DNA of 64,000 nucleotides from Pirellulaceae bacterium (GTDB lineage Bacteria > Planctomycetota > Planctomycetia > Pirellulales > Pirellulaceae), in NCBI GenBank assembly GCA_019636375.1, contig JAHBXS010000003.1:887671-951670 (forward strand). The letters run 5' to 3'. Positions within the stretch are counted from its first letter, which is position 1. Every line of letters starts with the position of its first letter. The position numbers and the translations under genes are program-made. The notes under the pieces are model-generated. The model was not told where the DNA came from and ran no database searches. It saw only the letters and a list, made by a program, of their open reading frames with translations. Positions 1 through 8,435 of this stretch are shown here, in pieces.

Positions 1-2738
1 TCGGCCATCAACTGGGTGACGTCATCGACGGACCGGTCATGCTTCTCAAAAGTTGCATCGGTAACCGCAGCCTCGGCTGGGACCTGTTGCCACCCGGCAG
101 CGAAAGTTATGAATTCGAAGAGACGGATAAGAAATCCGGCGAGTCAAAACGCTTCATCTACGCCGGCTACAAACAGTCCCCGTTGAAATGGGAAAAGGGG
201 ACCGAGCCAGAACCGATCGAATGGTACGCCGGTAAACAGTACGATGACGATGTGGCCAACGCCAAACAGGTCTTGGCGGAACTCGACAAGTACTACCCCG
301 GAGCAACGGAATACGAGATCGCCGGTTTTTTCTGGTGGCAAGGGGACAAAGACCGCTACGATGCCGGACACGCCAGCCGCTACGAGCAAAATCTCGTGCG
401 ACTGATCGAGCAATTGCGAGCCGACTTCGACGCTCCCGCCGCCAAGTTCGTCTGCGCGACGTTGGGGCAAACGAAAAAAGGGGACACTGGCAACGACGGA
501 TTGATCCTGAATGCGCAACTGGCAGTGGACGGAAATGCCGGTCGATACCCGCAGTTCAGCGGAAACGTTGCCACCGTGTACACCAACCCACTGTCGCTCG
601 GCGGTGCATCCAACGGCCATTACAACGGCAACGCCGAGACCTACATGAACGTCGGGGAAGCGATGGGACAAGCGATGGTCGAACTGTTGGCCTACAAGGA
701 GACTTCGCTTAATCAACCAGACCGGAAGCAGCAACTCGAAACCCGCTTCACCGACATGTTGGCGGCTCTACATTCCGAAATTACTCAACATGTCCCAAAT
801 ATCTCTGTCGCAAAACGAGAGGCTTTGCGAACGGCTCGTCAAACAACCGAACAAGCTCGAAAAGACGCAAATTTTACCCAGCAAGCTCACAACAAAGTTC
901 AAGAGGCCAAGGGGTTGGTCGATCACGCCAAAGGGAAATGGATCGGCGGTGCCGAAAAAGAAATCGCGCGAGCCCAAGCGGCTTTAAACCAAGCCACCAA
1001 CGAGCAGGAACGCGAGACCGCTCGGTTAGAGGTCGAGAAATGGGAGGCCAACAAACAAGAAGGAATCAAGGCCCTCGAGGAACGACAAGCGGCGTGGGAA
1101 CGGGCCAAGCTCGACGAGCCACGTTTGCTCGACGAGAATCGAGCTGCCCAAGCAACGCTCGCCGATGCAGAAGCCAACGAACTGGCGACCGTTCAATCCT
1201 TGCTTCAGAACTTAAAGCCGTTTTTATCAAGCGACGCGCTCGATGCAAAACTAGCGAAGTTTGTGGTACTGCATGAAGCGACACCTGCCAGACTCGCTGA
1301 GTTCGCAGCGGAAAGCGAAACCCATTTGACTCAAATCGAGCGGATGTTGGCCGACGACAGTTTGCTCTTACAAATGGTCGTCGCCGACGGAGCCCAAAAC
1401 GGCAACTACGGCCGAGCCATGCAAATTTATCACGACATCCAACGAGCCAGCGACAGGGCCAGCGACGGAAATCTACAACGCTTGGCCTTGGCCATCGCTT
1501 TGGAACATGCCACTCCCATCGCGCAGCGTAATGCCGCGAGCCGAACCGACGCCCCGGAATTTGTCGATCCCGTCAAACGTTATCTTCACTATGAGCATGC
1601 GTTCCTTGATGGTGAACTCGATCCGGCGTTCAAAGATTTTAGTGTGTGGGATTATCGGATGGTCGTTTACGGCGACGAGCCGGATGAAATGTTGGCCTGG
1701 GGACGCGAGATGCTGCGAAACTATCGGCCTGACCAGATCACGATGCCTGACCAGCGGTGGCGATATGTTTCGTCCGTGCGAACCGACATCCGCTACGGCT
1801 CAGAGGATAACAAATACGACCGAGACGATTTGCAGTTCTACCAGAACATTCTGATGAACGGCGGTATCTGCGGCAGGCGCGCATTCTTTGGACGCTTCCT
1901 ATTGCGAGCGTTCGGCATTCCCACCGCCGCCCGTCCGCAGCCGGGTCATGCCGCGCTGGTCCGCTGGACTCCCGACGGCTGGGTCCCTTGTCTCGGTGCA
2001 GGCTGGGGGAGCGGCTCGACTAAAACTCCGTATGGCAAAGACCTTAATTTTCTGGCGACGACTCAGGCGAGAGCCTTGGGCGAATCGTTCATGCAAGTCA
2101 AACGCGCCCACTGGATCGGCGATGTGATGGGGGAGCCGCGAACTTATGGCTTGATCGACAGCAATCCGGACTTTTGGAACAGCGTCGCCCTGTATTCACA
2201 ACGTGAAATGATTGCAGCAGCCGAGGCCCTGGCACTGGCCGCCATCGGAGAGGACATCGCCGAGGCGAATGAGTCCAAAGAAAAAGAAGCGATCGCCGCC
2301 GTGGCGCTTTCTGACAAAGACCGAGAGATCATCGTCGATTCCGACGGCACAATCACGATCCCCGCCGCCGCCTGCAGCCGCCCGACCAAGAGCACCGGCA
2401 AGATCATTTTCATGCCCAGCAACCTTGGCGGCCTGCAGTTGCACTACAGCCGCAACGGGCAGCACGAACCCTTCGAATACACCTTCAACGCGCCAGCCGC
2501 TGGCAAATACATTCTAACCGCGCGGGTCGTAACCCCCAGTTGGCGACAAAGCCTTTTCGTCACCGTCAATGGCTCAGACCAACGGACGGAAATCTCGTTA
2601 CCATTCACAGTCGGAATGTGGGAAACCACGCCCCCCATCGAAATCGAGCTAAGAGCAGGCCCAAACCATCTCCGCTTCACCCGCGAGGGAGAAGTCAAGG
2701 GCCTGACGATCAGGGACTTCACGCTCAAATCTCGATAA
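1..2738 (+). CDS. SASA-type esterase / transglutaminase-like fusion protein (5' end outside window)
   Basis: The reading frame is already open at base 3 (reads GHQLGDVIDGPV before the first ATG at 39), so the gene begins upstream of the window. The N-terminal ~220 residues resemble sialate O-acetylesterase (SASA) proteins: LLKSCIGNRSLGWDLLPPGS and a WWQGDKD segment. A charged, Ala/Glu-rich stretch (~residues 230-430 from the ATG) looks like a coiled coil. It is followed by a transglutaminase-like core with Cys in NGGICGRRAFFGRF and His in QPGHAALVRW, and by a beta-rich C-terminus resembling a carbohydrate-binding module. The role is inferred: an exported protein acting on acetylated polysaccharide. 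The signal peptide cannot be seen. The acyl-hydrolase plus transglutaminase-like combination is unusual; I am confident of the SASA part and moderately so of the second domain. Confidence 0.7.
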   Translation, partial: GHQLGDVIDGPVMLLKSCIGNRSLGWDLLPPGSESYEFEETDKKSGESKRFIYAGYKQSPLKWEKGTEPEPIEWYAGKQYDDDVANAKQVLAELDKYYPGATEYEIAGFFWWQGDKDRYDAGHASRYEQNLVRLIEQLRADFDAPAAKFVCATLGQTKKGDTGNDGLILNAQLAVDGNAGRYPQFSGNVATVYTNPLSLGGASNGHYNGNAETYMNVGEAMGQAMVELLAYKETSLNQPDRKQQLETRFTDMLAALHSEITQHVPNISVAKREALRTARQTTEQARKDANFTQQAHNKVQEAKGLVDHAKGKWIGGAEKEIARAQAALNQATNEQERETARLEVEKWEANKQEGIKALEERQAAWERAKLDEPRLLDENRAAQATLADAEANELATVQSLLQNLKPFLSSDALDAKLAKFVVLHEATPARLAEFAAESETHLTQIERMLADDSLLLQMVVADGAQNGNYGRAMQIYHDIQRASDRASDGNLQRLALAIALEHATPIAQRNAASRTDAPEFVDPVKRYLHYEHAFLDGELDPAFKDFSVWDYRMVVYGDEPDEMLAWGREMLRNYRPDQITMPDQRWRYVSSVRTDIRYGSEDNKYDRDDLQFYQNILMNGGICGRRAFFGRFLLRAFGIPTAARPQPGHAALVRWTPDGWVPCLGAGWGSGSTKTPYGKDLNFLATTQARALGESFMQVKRAHWIGDVMGEPRTYGLIDSNPDFWNSVALYSQREMIAAAEALALAAIGEDIAEANESKEKEAIAAVALSDKDREIIVDSDGTITIPAAACSRPTKSTGKIIFMPSNLGGLQLHYSRNGQHEPFEYTFNAPAAGKYILTARVVTPSWRQSLFVTVNGSDQRTEISLPFTVGMWETTPPIEIELRAGPNHLRFTREGEVKGLTIRDFTLKSR

Positions 2739-3127
2739 ACAAAACGATCTTGGAGTGGAGTGTTTGTGACTTGGGGGCGACAAGGCTTACGAGAAAATAA
2801 TTGCAATCGACGCTTGATCAAATTGATAGCCGCCGAAATTCCTCTATTTTTAAAGTCTCGCTCCAAACATTATTGAATTACCGAGCGCCAGGTGAAATTG
2901 CATCAGGTATTATTGCCGGAACGGCCCTGTGGGTGCTTAGCAAAGAATAGCAGTGTTTCCCATTATCGTCATTGCTTCAAGAAGTTGACTTGCGGCTAAT
3001 CGTCAGACCCTTTTCGCCGACTGTGGGGAATTGTGATGCGGGGTGGTTTGGGTAAAATGTTTGGTTTTGGCGGTCGGAATGTGCACCGTGCTTTGTGATT
3101 GAATCATCTTTGCTGAGACCCTGATTG
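2739..3127. other. Intergenic region, no recognised feature
   Basis: About 390 bases between two co-oriented genes. I see no convincing RNA gene, repeat or conserved reading frame. It presumably holds the terminator of the upstream gene and the promoter of the deoxyhypusine-synthase-like gene, but no consensus elements are clear. Confidence 0.4.
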
Positions 3128-4138
3128 ATGTCGCTACCTGTTTTGGATTTTATTCTTACCAACTACAAAAATTTTAACGCCCGTGTCACTCGCGATGCGT
3201 TGCTCGCTTACTGGAGTCATCTGCAAGACGGCGGAAAGATGTTTTGGACGCTCGCCGGGGCAATGTCGTCGGCTCAATTGGGGATTACCCTCGCTCCGGC
3301 GATCCGCGAAGGGTTGATTCACGGGATTTCATCGACCGGTGCCAACCTCGAAGAGTCACTGTTTCGCCTGGTGGCTCATCACAGCTACCGCGATTTCCCT
3401 GATTACCGATACTTTAAGAAATCGGACGACACAAAAATCCTCAAAGACCAAATGCGACGGGTGACCGACACCAGCATCCCGGAAGAAGAAGCGTTTCGCG
3501 TCGTCGAGCATTTGATGATCCCTATGTGGGAGGGTGCTTCTCGTGACGGTACTCGAAAATTCTGGCACGAGTATTTCTACGATCTGATTCAAAAGCTCCC
3601 CAAAAAACTCCACGAAGGCAAACCCGAAGAGTCTTGGCTACTCGCCGCCGCCAACAAAAATTTGCCGATCGTCGTTCCGGGTTACGAAGACTCAACCTTT
3701 GGCAACATTTTTGCCTCGCATGTCAAACTCGGAGAGTGCTCGGCCTCAATTGTCAAATCGGGAATCGAATACATGGCTGAGTTTTATGATCAATACGAAG
3801 AACTCTCGACCGGGGCCGGGTGTGGCTTCTTCCAAATCGGTGGGGGAATCGCCGGAGATTTTCCGATTTGCGTCGTGCCGTCGATCAAGTACGACTTGCA
3901 GAAAAAAGCCAAGCCATGGGCCTACTTCTGCCAAATCTCCGACTCGACGACTTCCTATGGTTCCTATTCCGGTGCGACTCCGAACGAGAAGATCACTTGG
4001 GATAAGCTGACAGAAAAGACTCCGATGTTTGTCATCGAGTCCGATGCCACGATCGTCGCGCCACTGATTCTTTCGGCCCTCCTCGAATGTCATCGCAACC
4101 CCAAGGAAGCCAACAAGCTGATCGCGAAAAAGTCGTAG
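3128..4138 (+). CDS. Deoxyhypusine synthase-like protein
   Basis: A 336-residue cytoplasmic protein of the deoxyhypusine/homospermidine synthase family. These NAD-dependent enzymes transfer an aminobutyl group from spermidine to a lysine or an amine. Family features visible are GAMSSAQLG near residue 50, the SSTGANLEES dinucleotide-binding segment, FFQIGGGIAGDFP, and the C-terminal SGATPNEKITWDKL block, where the WDKL lysine aligns with the catalytic lysine of the eukaryotic enzyme. Start: the ATG at 3128 is preferred over the TTG just upstream. Bacteria lack eIF5A, so the substrate is probably a small amine or an unknown protein; this is inference. It stands alone on the + strand. Confidence 0.8.
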   Translation: MSLPVLDFILTNYKNFNARVTRDALLAYWSHLQDGGKMFWTLAGAMSSAQLGITLAPAIREGLIHGISSTGANLEESLFRLVAHHSYRDFPDYRYFKKSDDTKILKDQMRRVTDTSIPEEEAFRVVEHLMIPMWEGASRDGTRKFWHEYFYDLIQKLPKKLHEGKPEESWLLAAANKNLPIVVPGYEDSTFGNIFASHVKLGECSASIVKSGIEYMAEFYDQYEELSTGAGCGFFQIGGGIAGDFPICVVPSIKYDLQKKAKPWAYFCQISDSTTSYGSYSGATPNEKITWDKLTEKTPMFVIESDATIVAPLILSALLECHRNPKEANKLIAKKS

Positions 4139-4196
4139 AGTTGTTCGATTAGCGAGAAACCTAACGATCCGTCGAACAGGGGAACTGTCGATTTAG

Positions 4197-4276
4197 TCGT
4201 AGCGGAAGTCGTCAAGACTTTTGTGACGCTAAAAAAGCGGATAAACCGAACGAAAGTCTTGACGGCTTCCGTCACC
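4197..4276. repeat. Dispersed palindromic repeat (family B, copy 1)
   Basis: Imperfect inverted repeat: gtagcggaagtcgtcaag at the left end pairs with cttgacggcttccgtcac at the right, spaced by about 35 bases. A second copy lies at 19836-19914. Both sit in gaps between genes. This looks like a small non-coding REP/MITE-type element; it may also form a hairpin in the 3' region of the adjacent esterase transcript. Confidence 0.6.
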
Positions 4277-4312
4277 CACTGCAGGGTTTTCATCGCTGGA
4301 AAATCTACTTGC

Positions 4313-6061
4313 TCAATATTGCCAACTTTCCAAATCCGCACCTGGTGGGGCGGATTGCATGATTCGCTCACGAAATCGTGGCACAAACATGCGATGATAA
4401 CGGAGCCGCGAAATGGAATTCGGTTGCGTCGGATCTCCATTCCAGCAGTGCTCGGCTCGATCTCCGTAAGTGATCTCACCGCCATAGGGTGGATCAGCAG
4501 TGCTCAAAAATTCTTCGGCGAGGTAGACGGCGTTGTTCAAATAGTAGTTGTCCATATCGCCACAATAGATGTGGATCTTGCCTTGTAACTTGGGCCCCAA
4601 CGTCGCCCAGTCGCGTTGCATGATGTGGACGAGATCGTAGTTCTCTCGCCAATACTCGGCGACTTGATGGTCGATCTTACCCGTCAGTTTGTCCCAGATC
4701 GGTTTCGGATAGCCGTCGTCGCCCACGGGAGAATAAACGGCTTGCCAGATATCCCACTGCTGGCCAGATCGACTCTTCGTTCCGAGCACCAGTTCGTAGC
4801 GATTCATCATCTCGAGCGTCGCATCGAGATGGCCGAGGTAGTTCCGTCGCCCAGGTCGCGCGACTGAGCCGAATGGCCCAATTCGGCGATAGGCGTTTTC
4901 GTCCTCGTAGATGTTGACCACCGTGTACTGGCGGAAGTCGATCGGGTCAGGACAAGCGGCAAAACAGGCGTTGTACTCGTCGGGATAGAGGACTTGAGCC
5001 GCCAACGCTTCCCAGCCACCCGTCGAACCCCCGTACAAACACCGCGCCCAACCCTCGCCGATCCCGCGAAACTGCCGCTCGATTTCCGGAATCAATTCGT
5101 AAGTGATCGCGTCGCCGTAGGGTCCCAGATTGGCTGAGTTGACGGCGTAAGAATCATCGTAAAACGGGTTGGCGTGCTGAATCTCGATCACCAACATGCG
5201 TGGAAAATCGGGGCCTGTCCATAGCTTGTAGAAATCGTAGGCCTCCTGCTGCTGAATTCGGTTGTAGCCGTGCAACTTGAATCGTTCACTGTAGTCTGGC
5301 TCCAAGTCCGGATCAGGCGGCTCGGTACGAAAACCCGTCAAGTCGTGCGTGAAATGCCCATGAAAAATGGCCAGCGGATAACGCGCTTCGGGGTGTTCGT
5401 CAAACCCCTCCGGCAATAGCACGTGGGCCCCCAGATGCATCGGTCGCCCCCAAAATTCGCTCAACAGTTTGCTCTCGATGCGGATATGTTTGATGTACTT
5501 CGTATCGGCTGGCGGCTCGATCGGCCGAATCACTTGATCCAGCACAACGGTGTGAAAATTATCGGCAGCGGGATCATAGTCGATCTCGACGGGGGTTGAG
5601 TAGCGATTGCCTGGAGCTCGGTTCCAGACCTGCCCCTCACCGCGATCCATCGGCAGTTTCACCACGTGTCCATCGGCTCGATGAAAGGTTTCGTATTCGT
5701 GAAACAAGGCTTGTACGAAATACTTGCCGGGCGGGATACTACTGAGCGAAGTCACGGGAAAACCGAACGCTTGACGATCGAACATTTGCGGCTCGCCGCC
5801 ATTCCAGTCTTCGACATCCATCCCAAAAATTTGTTGTGTGCGGTAATTGTCGGCGATCTGAAAACGGGGCTCGGCGCTCCCGTCTACTGAGAGCATCAAC
5901 AACAGTCGGCCATCCAGAGCTTGTTCAGGGATTTCCGACAAACGGATTTCAAAATAGGTCTTTTCTGTCTGACCGAATGCAGGACCACCGGCAAGTGCCC
6001 ACCAGCAAAACAACATAAATCCCATTCTCATCCGACTACTTAAAGTTGGCAATCGATTCAT
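4313..6061 (-). CDS. Secreted alpha/beta-hydrolase esterase
   Basis: A 582-residue protein with an N-terminal signal peptide (hydrophobic stretch MRMGFMLFCWWALAGGPAFG, cleavage near AFGQ). A beta-rich N-terminal part (~30-200) precedes an alpha/beta-hydrolase domain of the enterochelin-esterase / esterase D type. The nucleophile elbow reads YGGSTGGWEALA; the C-terminal part carries DMDNYYLNN and a histidine in AEHCWNGDP, likely completing the triad. Probable role: periplasmic hydrolysis of an ester-linked substrate; specificity is not evident. Transcribed alone, its 3' end lies next to a palindromic repeat and converges with the deoxyhypusine-synthase-like gene. Confidence 0.75.
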   Translation of the reverse strand: MNRLPTLSSRMRMGFMLFCWWALAGGPAFGQTEKTYFEIRLSEIPEQALDGRLLLMLSVDGSAEPRFQIADNYRTQQIFGMDVEDWNGGEPQMFDRQAFGFPVTSLSSIPPGKYFVQALFHEYETFHRADGHVVKLPMDRGEGQVWNRAPGNRYSTPVEIDYDPAADNFHTVVLDQVIRPIEPPADTKYIKHIRIESKLLSEFWGRPMHLGAHVLLPEGFDEHPEARYPLAIFHGHFTHDLTGFRTEPPDPDLEPDYSERFKLHGYNRIQQQEAYDFYKLWTGPDFPRMLVIEIQHANPFYDDSYAVNSANLGPYGDAITYELIPEIERQFRGIGEGWARCLYGGSTGGWEALAAQVLYPDEYNACFAACPDPIDFRQYTVVNIYEDENAYRRIGPFGSVARPGRRNYLGHLDATLEMMNRYELVLGTKSRSGQQWDIWQAVYSPVGDDGYPKPIWDKLTGKIDHQVAEYWRENYDLVHIMQRDWATLGPKLQGKIHIYCGDMDNYYLNNAVYLAEEFLSTADPPYGGEITYGDRAEHCWNGDPTQPNSISRLRYHRMFVPRFRERIMQSAPPGADLESWQY

Positions 6062-6175
6062 CGTTCAATTTCTCTCGCTGGGGGGTTTTAGATTTTCGAG
6101 CTCGTGATGATTCACGATATCGAAAAGGGACGACCAAACACGTGTCTTTTCAATCCGAGGCACTGAATTGTTTTG

Positions 6176-6233
6176 CGCTCGTTCACGGAGTGAACGGCTA
6201 CGTGGCTTTTCACTCCGTGAAAAGACGGGTACT
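6176..6233. repeat. Dispersed hairpin repeat (family A, copy 1)
   Basis: Contains cacggagtg and its complement cactccgtg about 18 bases apart, plus the smaller palindrome ttcacggagtgaa. Near-identical copies occur at 40053-40105 and at the window end (63976-64000). Located between the divergently placed esterase start and the end of the Uma2-type gene. Probably a REP-like repeat that is widespread in this genome. Confidence 0.7.
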
Positions 6234-6265
6234 GAAAAACAACATGCTTACATGGCCATGAATGG

Positions 6266-6877
6266 CTATTGGAAATTGTATTCCTCTTCCGGTTCTTGAA
6301 CACAGGTGGGGCTGAACTCGACGCCCTCGTAGATTTCTCGCATGGTCAGCGAACAACCGAGGAACGGTACCGCGATGACCGCATCAAGGCCCTCGATTTG
6401 TTCTCGCAAAAATCCGGCGTCGGTGCGTCGCATCACGATCGCTTCGGGCTGATGTTGTTCAAGGACTACATAACACTGCATAGATGGAATTCGCAAATAG
6501 GCTCTCATTTTTTCATCAAGGTCATGTTGCCGAGTCGATGGCGAGAGGACTTCGATGATCAAAACTGGCGACTCTTGAAACACGGCAGTTGGCGGTTGCG
6601 ACTCGCAGACGACTTGCAAGTCCGGATAATAGAATCTCGTCTCATCGTCCCAACGGAGTCTGAGCTTCATATCCGAATCGAACGGCCGACAGGTCTGGCC
6701 CAATAATTGCCGTTTCAAATGAAATAAACAATTCGTCTTAACGATATTATGACGCACGCTGCCACCGGTCATTCCCCGCACCCAGCCATCGACATACTCG
6801 CTCTTGGTGAGCGCAACTTCCTCCTGCTTGAGATAGTCTTCCACAGAGACAAGTTCAGGTTTTTTGGCGCTTCTCAT
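6266..6877 (-). CDS. Uma2 family (DUF820) PD-(D/E)XK nuclease-fold protein
   Basis: A 203-residue protein matching the Uma2/DUF820 family, common in cyanobacteria and planctomycetes, with a restriction-endonuclease-like fold. Visible: the N-terminal SVEDYLKQEE..KSEYVDGWV segment, histidine in GGSVRHNIV, the RFYYPDLQVVC strand carrying the metal-binding Asp, and the VLIIEVLSPST strand with the conserved Glu followed by DLDEKMRAYLRIPSMQCYVVL. The biological role of these proteins is unknown; they often sit in mobile or repetitive regions, as here next to a dispersed repeat. No partner gene is visible. Confidence 0.85.
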   Translation of the reverse strand: MRSAKKPELVSVEDYLKQEEVALTKSEYVDGWVRGMTGGSVRHNIVKTNCLFHLKRQLLGQTCRPFDSDMKLRLRWDDETRFYYPDLQVVCESQPPTAVFQESPVLIIEVLSPSTRQHDLDEKMRAYLRIPSMQCYVVLEQHQPEAIVMRRTDAGFLREQIEGLDAVIAVPFLGCSLTMREIYEGVEFSPTCVQEPEEEYNFQ

Positions 6878-6998
6878 GGTTCAGCCTTCGGAGTTTAGAG
6901 AAATACGATTCGCGCCTCAGGGCAATGATGAATTATATGCCGTTTTCCGTTGATATTCGCGCACAAACGCTGTTTCGCCAGACTCTTTGCGGTCCCCC

Positions 6999-8435
6999 TT
7001 ATCCCAAAATCTCGAACAAGACGCGACCGTGTACGTCTGTCAAACGAACGTCGCGCCCGCTGTAGCGATAGGTGAGTCGCTCGTGGTCGATCCCCATCAA
7101 ATGAAGGACAGTCGCCCACAGATCGTAAATCGTGGTGATCCCGTCCACGGCATAATATCCGAACTCATCGGTGGCTCCATAGATCGTGCCTCCACGTATG
7201 CCTCCGCCAGCCATCCACACCGAAAACCCAAACGGGTTGTGATCGCGACCATTGCTCCCTTGTGAAAACGGGGTCCGACCAAACTCGCCGGTCCAGACAA
7301 CCAACGTGTCATCCAACAAACCACGTTGCTTCAAGTCCATGATCAACGCCGCGATGGGCTGATCGACTTGTTCTGCCATTGCCCGATGCCCGCGTTCCAG
7401 TTCCCCGTGTTGGTCCCACGGGTTGGGGGCGTTACCTGCTCCGATTCCGACCGACAGGCAACTTAGTTCAATGAATCGTACTCCTTGCTCGACCAACCGC
7501 CGCGCCAATAAACATTGCCTGGCATAAGCTGCCAAAGTCGGATTGGCATGATCGACCCCGTACAAGTCGCGGGTCGCTTGGCTCTCACCCGAAATTTCGC
7601 ATAATTCGGGGACAGCCGTTTGCATCCGAAACGCTGTCTCCAGATTGGCAATCGCCGCATCGATGTAACCATCCGAGCCCAGCGATTGTGACAAACGACT
7701 ATCAAACGATCGAGCCAATTCGATTTGGCGTAGTTGAACTTGCGGATCGCGGGCGGGTTTTAAATTGTGAAGTGCCTCGGCTCGGTCCGCTTGTAAAATG
7801 GAGCCCTGAGTGTGTCCCGGTAAAAAGCCGTTCGTGAACAGCGTCACCCCGCCGTGTGGCGGCACCGCCCCGCCACTTTGCAACACCACATACGCTGGCA
7901 AGTCCCGATTCAGCGACCCCAAACCATACGCACACCAAGCCCCCGCGCTCGGATGCCCCATGATTGGAAATCCCGTATGCGTGAACAAATTCCCTTGGGC
8001 ATGTTCGTTAAAGGGGGTCGTCATCGAGCGAATCACCGCCAGCTCATCGGCGACCTTCGCAATATTCGGAAACAGGCTGCTGATCGGCATCTGACATTCG
8101 CCAGCCGGAGTGAACTTGAAGGGGCTGGCCATCACGTTGCCATTGTCGTTGAACTGAGTCCGCTCGACCCGCATCGGCATCGGGCGACCGTGCCACTTTT
8201 CCAATTCGGGTTTCGGGTCAAAGCTGTCCAAGTGCGAGACGCCGCCGGACATGTAGCACAAGATCACTCGCTTCGCGCGAGGCTGATGATGCGTGGTGGC
8301 CAAGGCAGCCCCCGCTGGTAATTCGTCGGCCCGCATTTGCTCGTGCATCAACCCGGCCAAGGCAACCCCGCCGAATCCCACCGAGCACCGCTGCAACATC
8401 TCTCGTCGACTCAACATGGCTTGATTCTCCGTCAC
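6999..8435 (-). CDS. DUF1501 family protein, Tat-exported
   Basis: A 478-residue protein of the DUF1501 family (sulfatase-like/alkaline-phosphatase-superfamily fold) greatly expanded in planctomycetes. The N-terminus carries a Tat-type signal ([22 protein letters not shown]). Conserved family segments include [19 protein letters not shown], a heavy-metal-like [11 protein letters not shown] stretch, [14 protein letters not shown] and [21 protein letters not shown]. Its start overlaps the stop of the upstream DUF1549/DUF1553 gene by 4 bp, so the pair is translationally coupled. Such pairs are thought to act in periplasmic degradation of complex polymers, but no reaction has been shown. Confidence 0.9.
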   Translation of the reverse strand: MTENQAMLSRREMLQRCSVGFGGVALAGLMHEQMRADELPAGAALATTHHQPRAKRVILCYMSGGVSHLDSFDPKPELEKWHGRPMPMRVERTQFNDNGNVMASPFKFTPAGECQMPISSLFPNIAKVADELAVIRSMTTPFNEHAQGNLFTHTGFPIMGHPSAGAWCAYGLGSLNRDLPAYVVLQSGGAVPPHGGVTLFTNGFLPGHTQGSILQADRAEALHNLKPARDPQVQLRQIELARSFDSRLSQSLGSDGYIDAAIANLETAFRMQTAVPELCEISGESQATRDLYGVDHANPTLAAYARQCLLARRLVEQGVRFIELSCLSVGIGAGNAPNPWDQHGELERGHRAMAEQVDQPIAALIMDLKQRGLLDDTLVVWTGEFGRTPFSQGSNGRDHNPFGFSVWMAGGGIRGGTIYGATDEFGYYAVDGITTIYDLWATVLHLMGIDHERLTYRYSGRDVRLTDVHGRVLFEILG

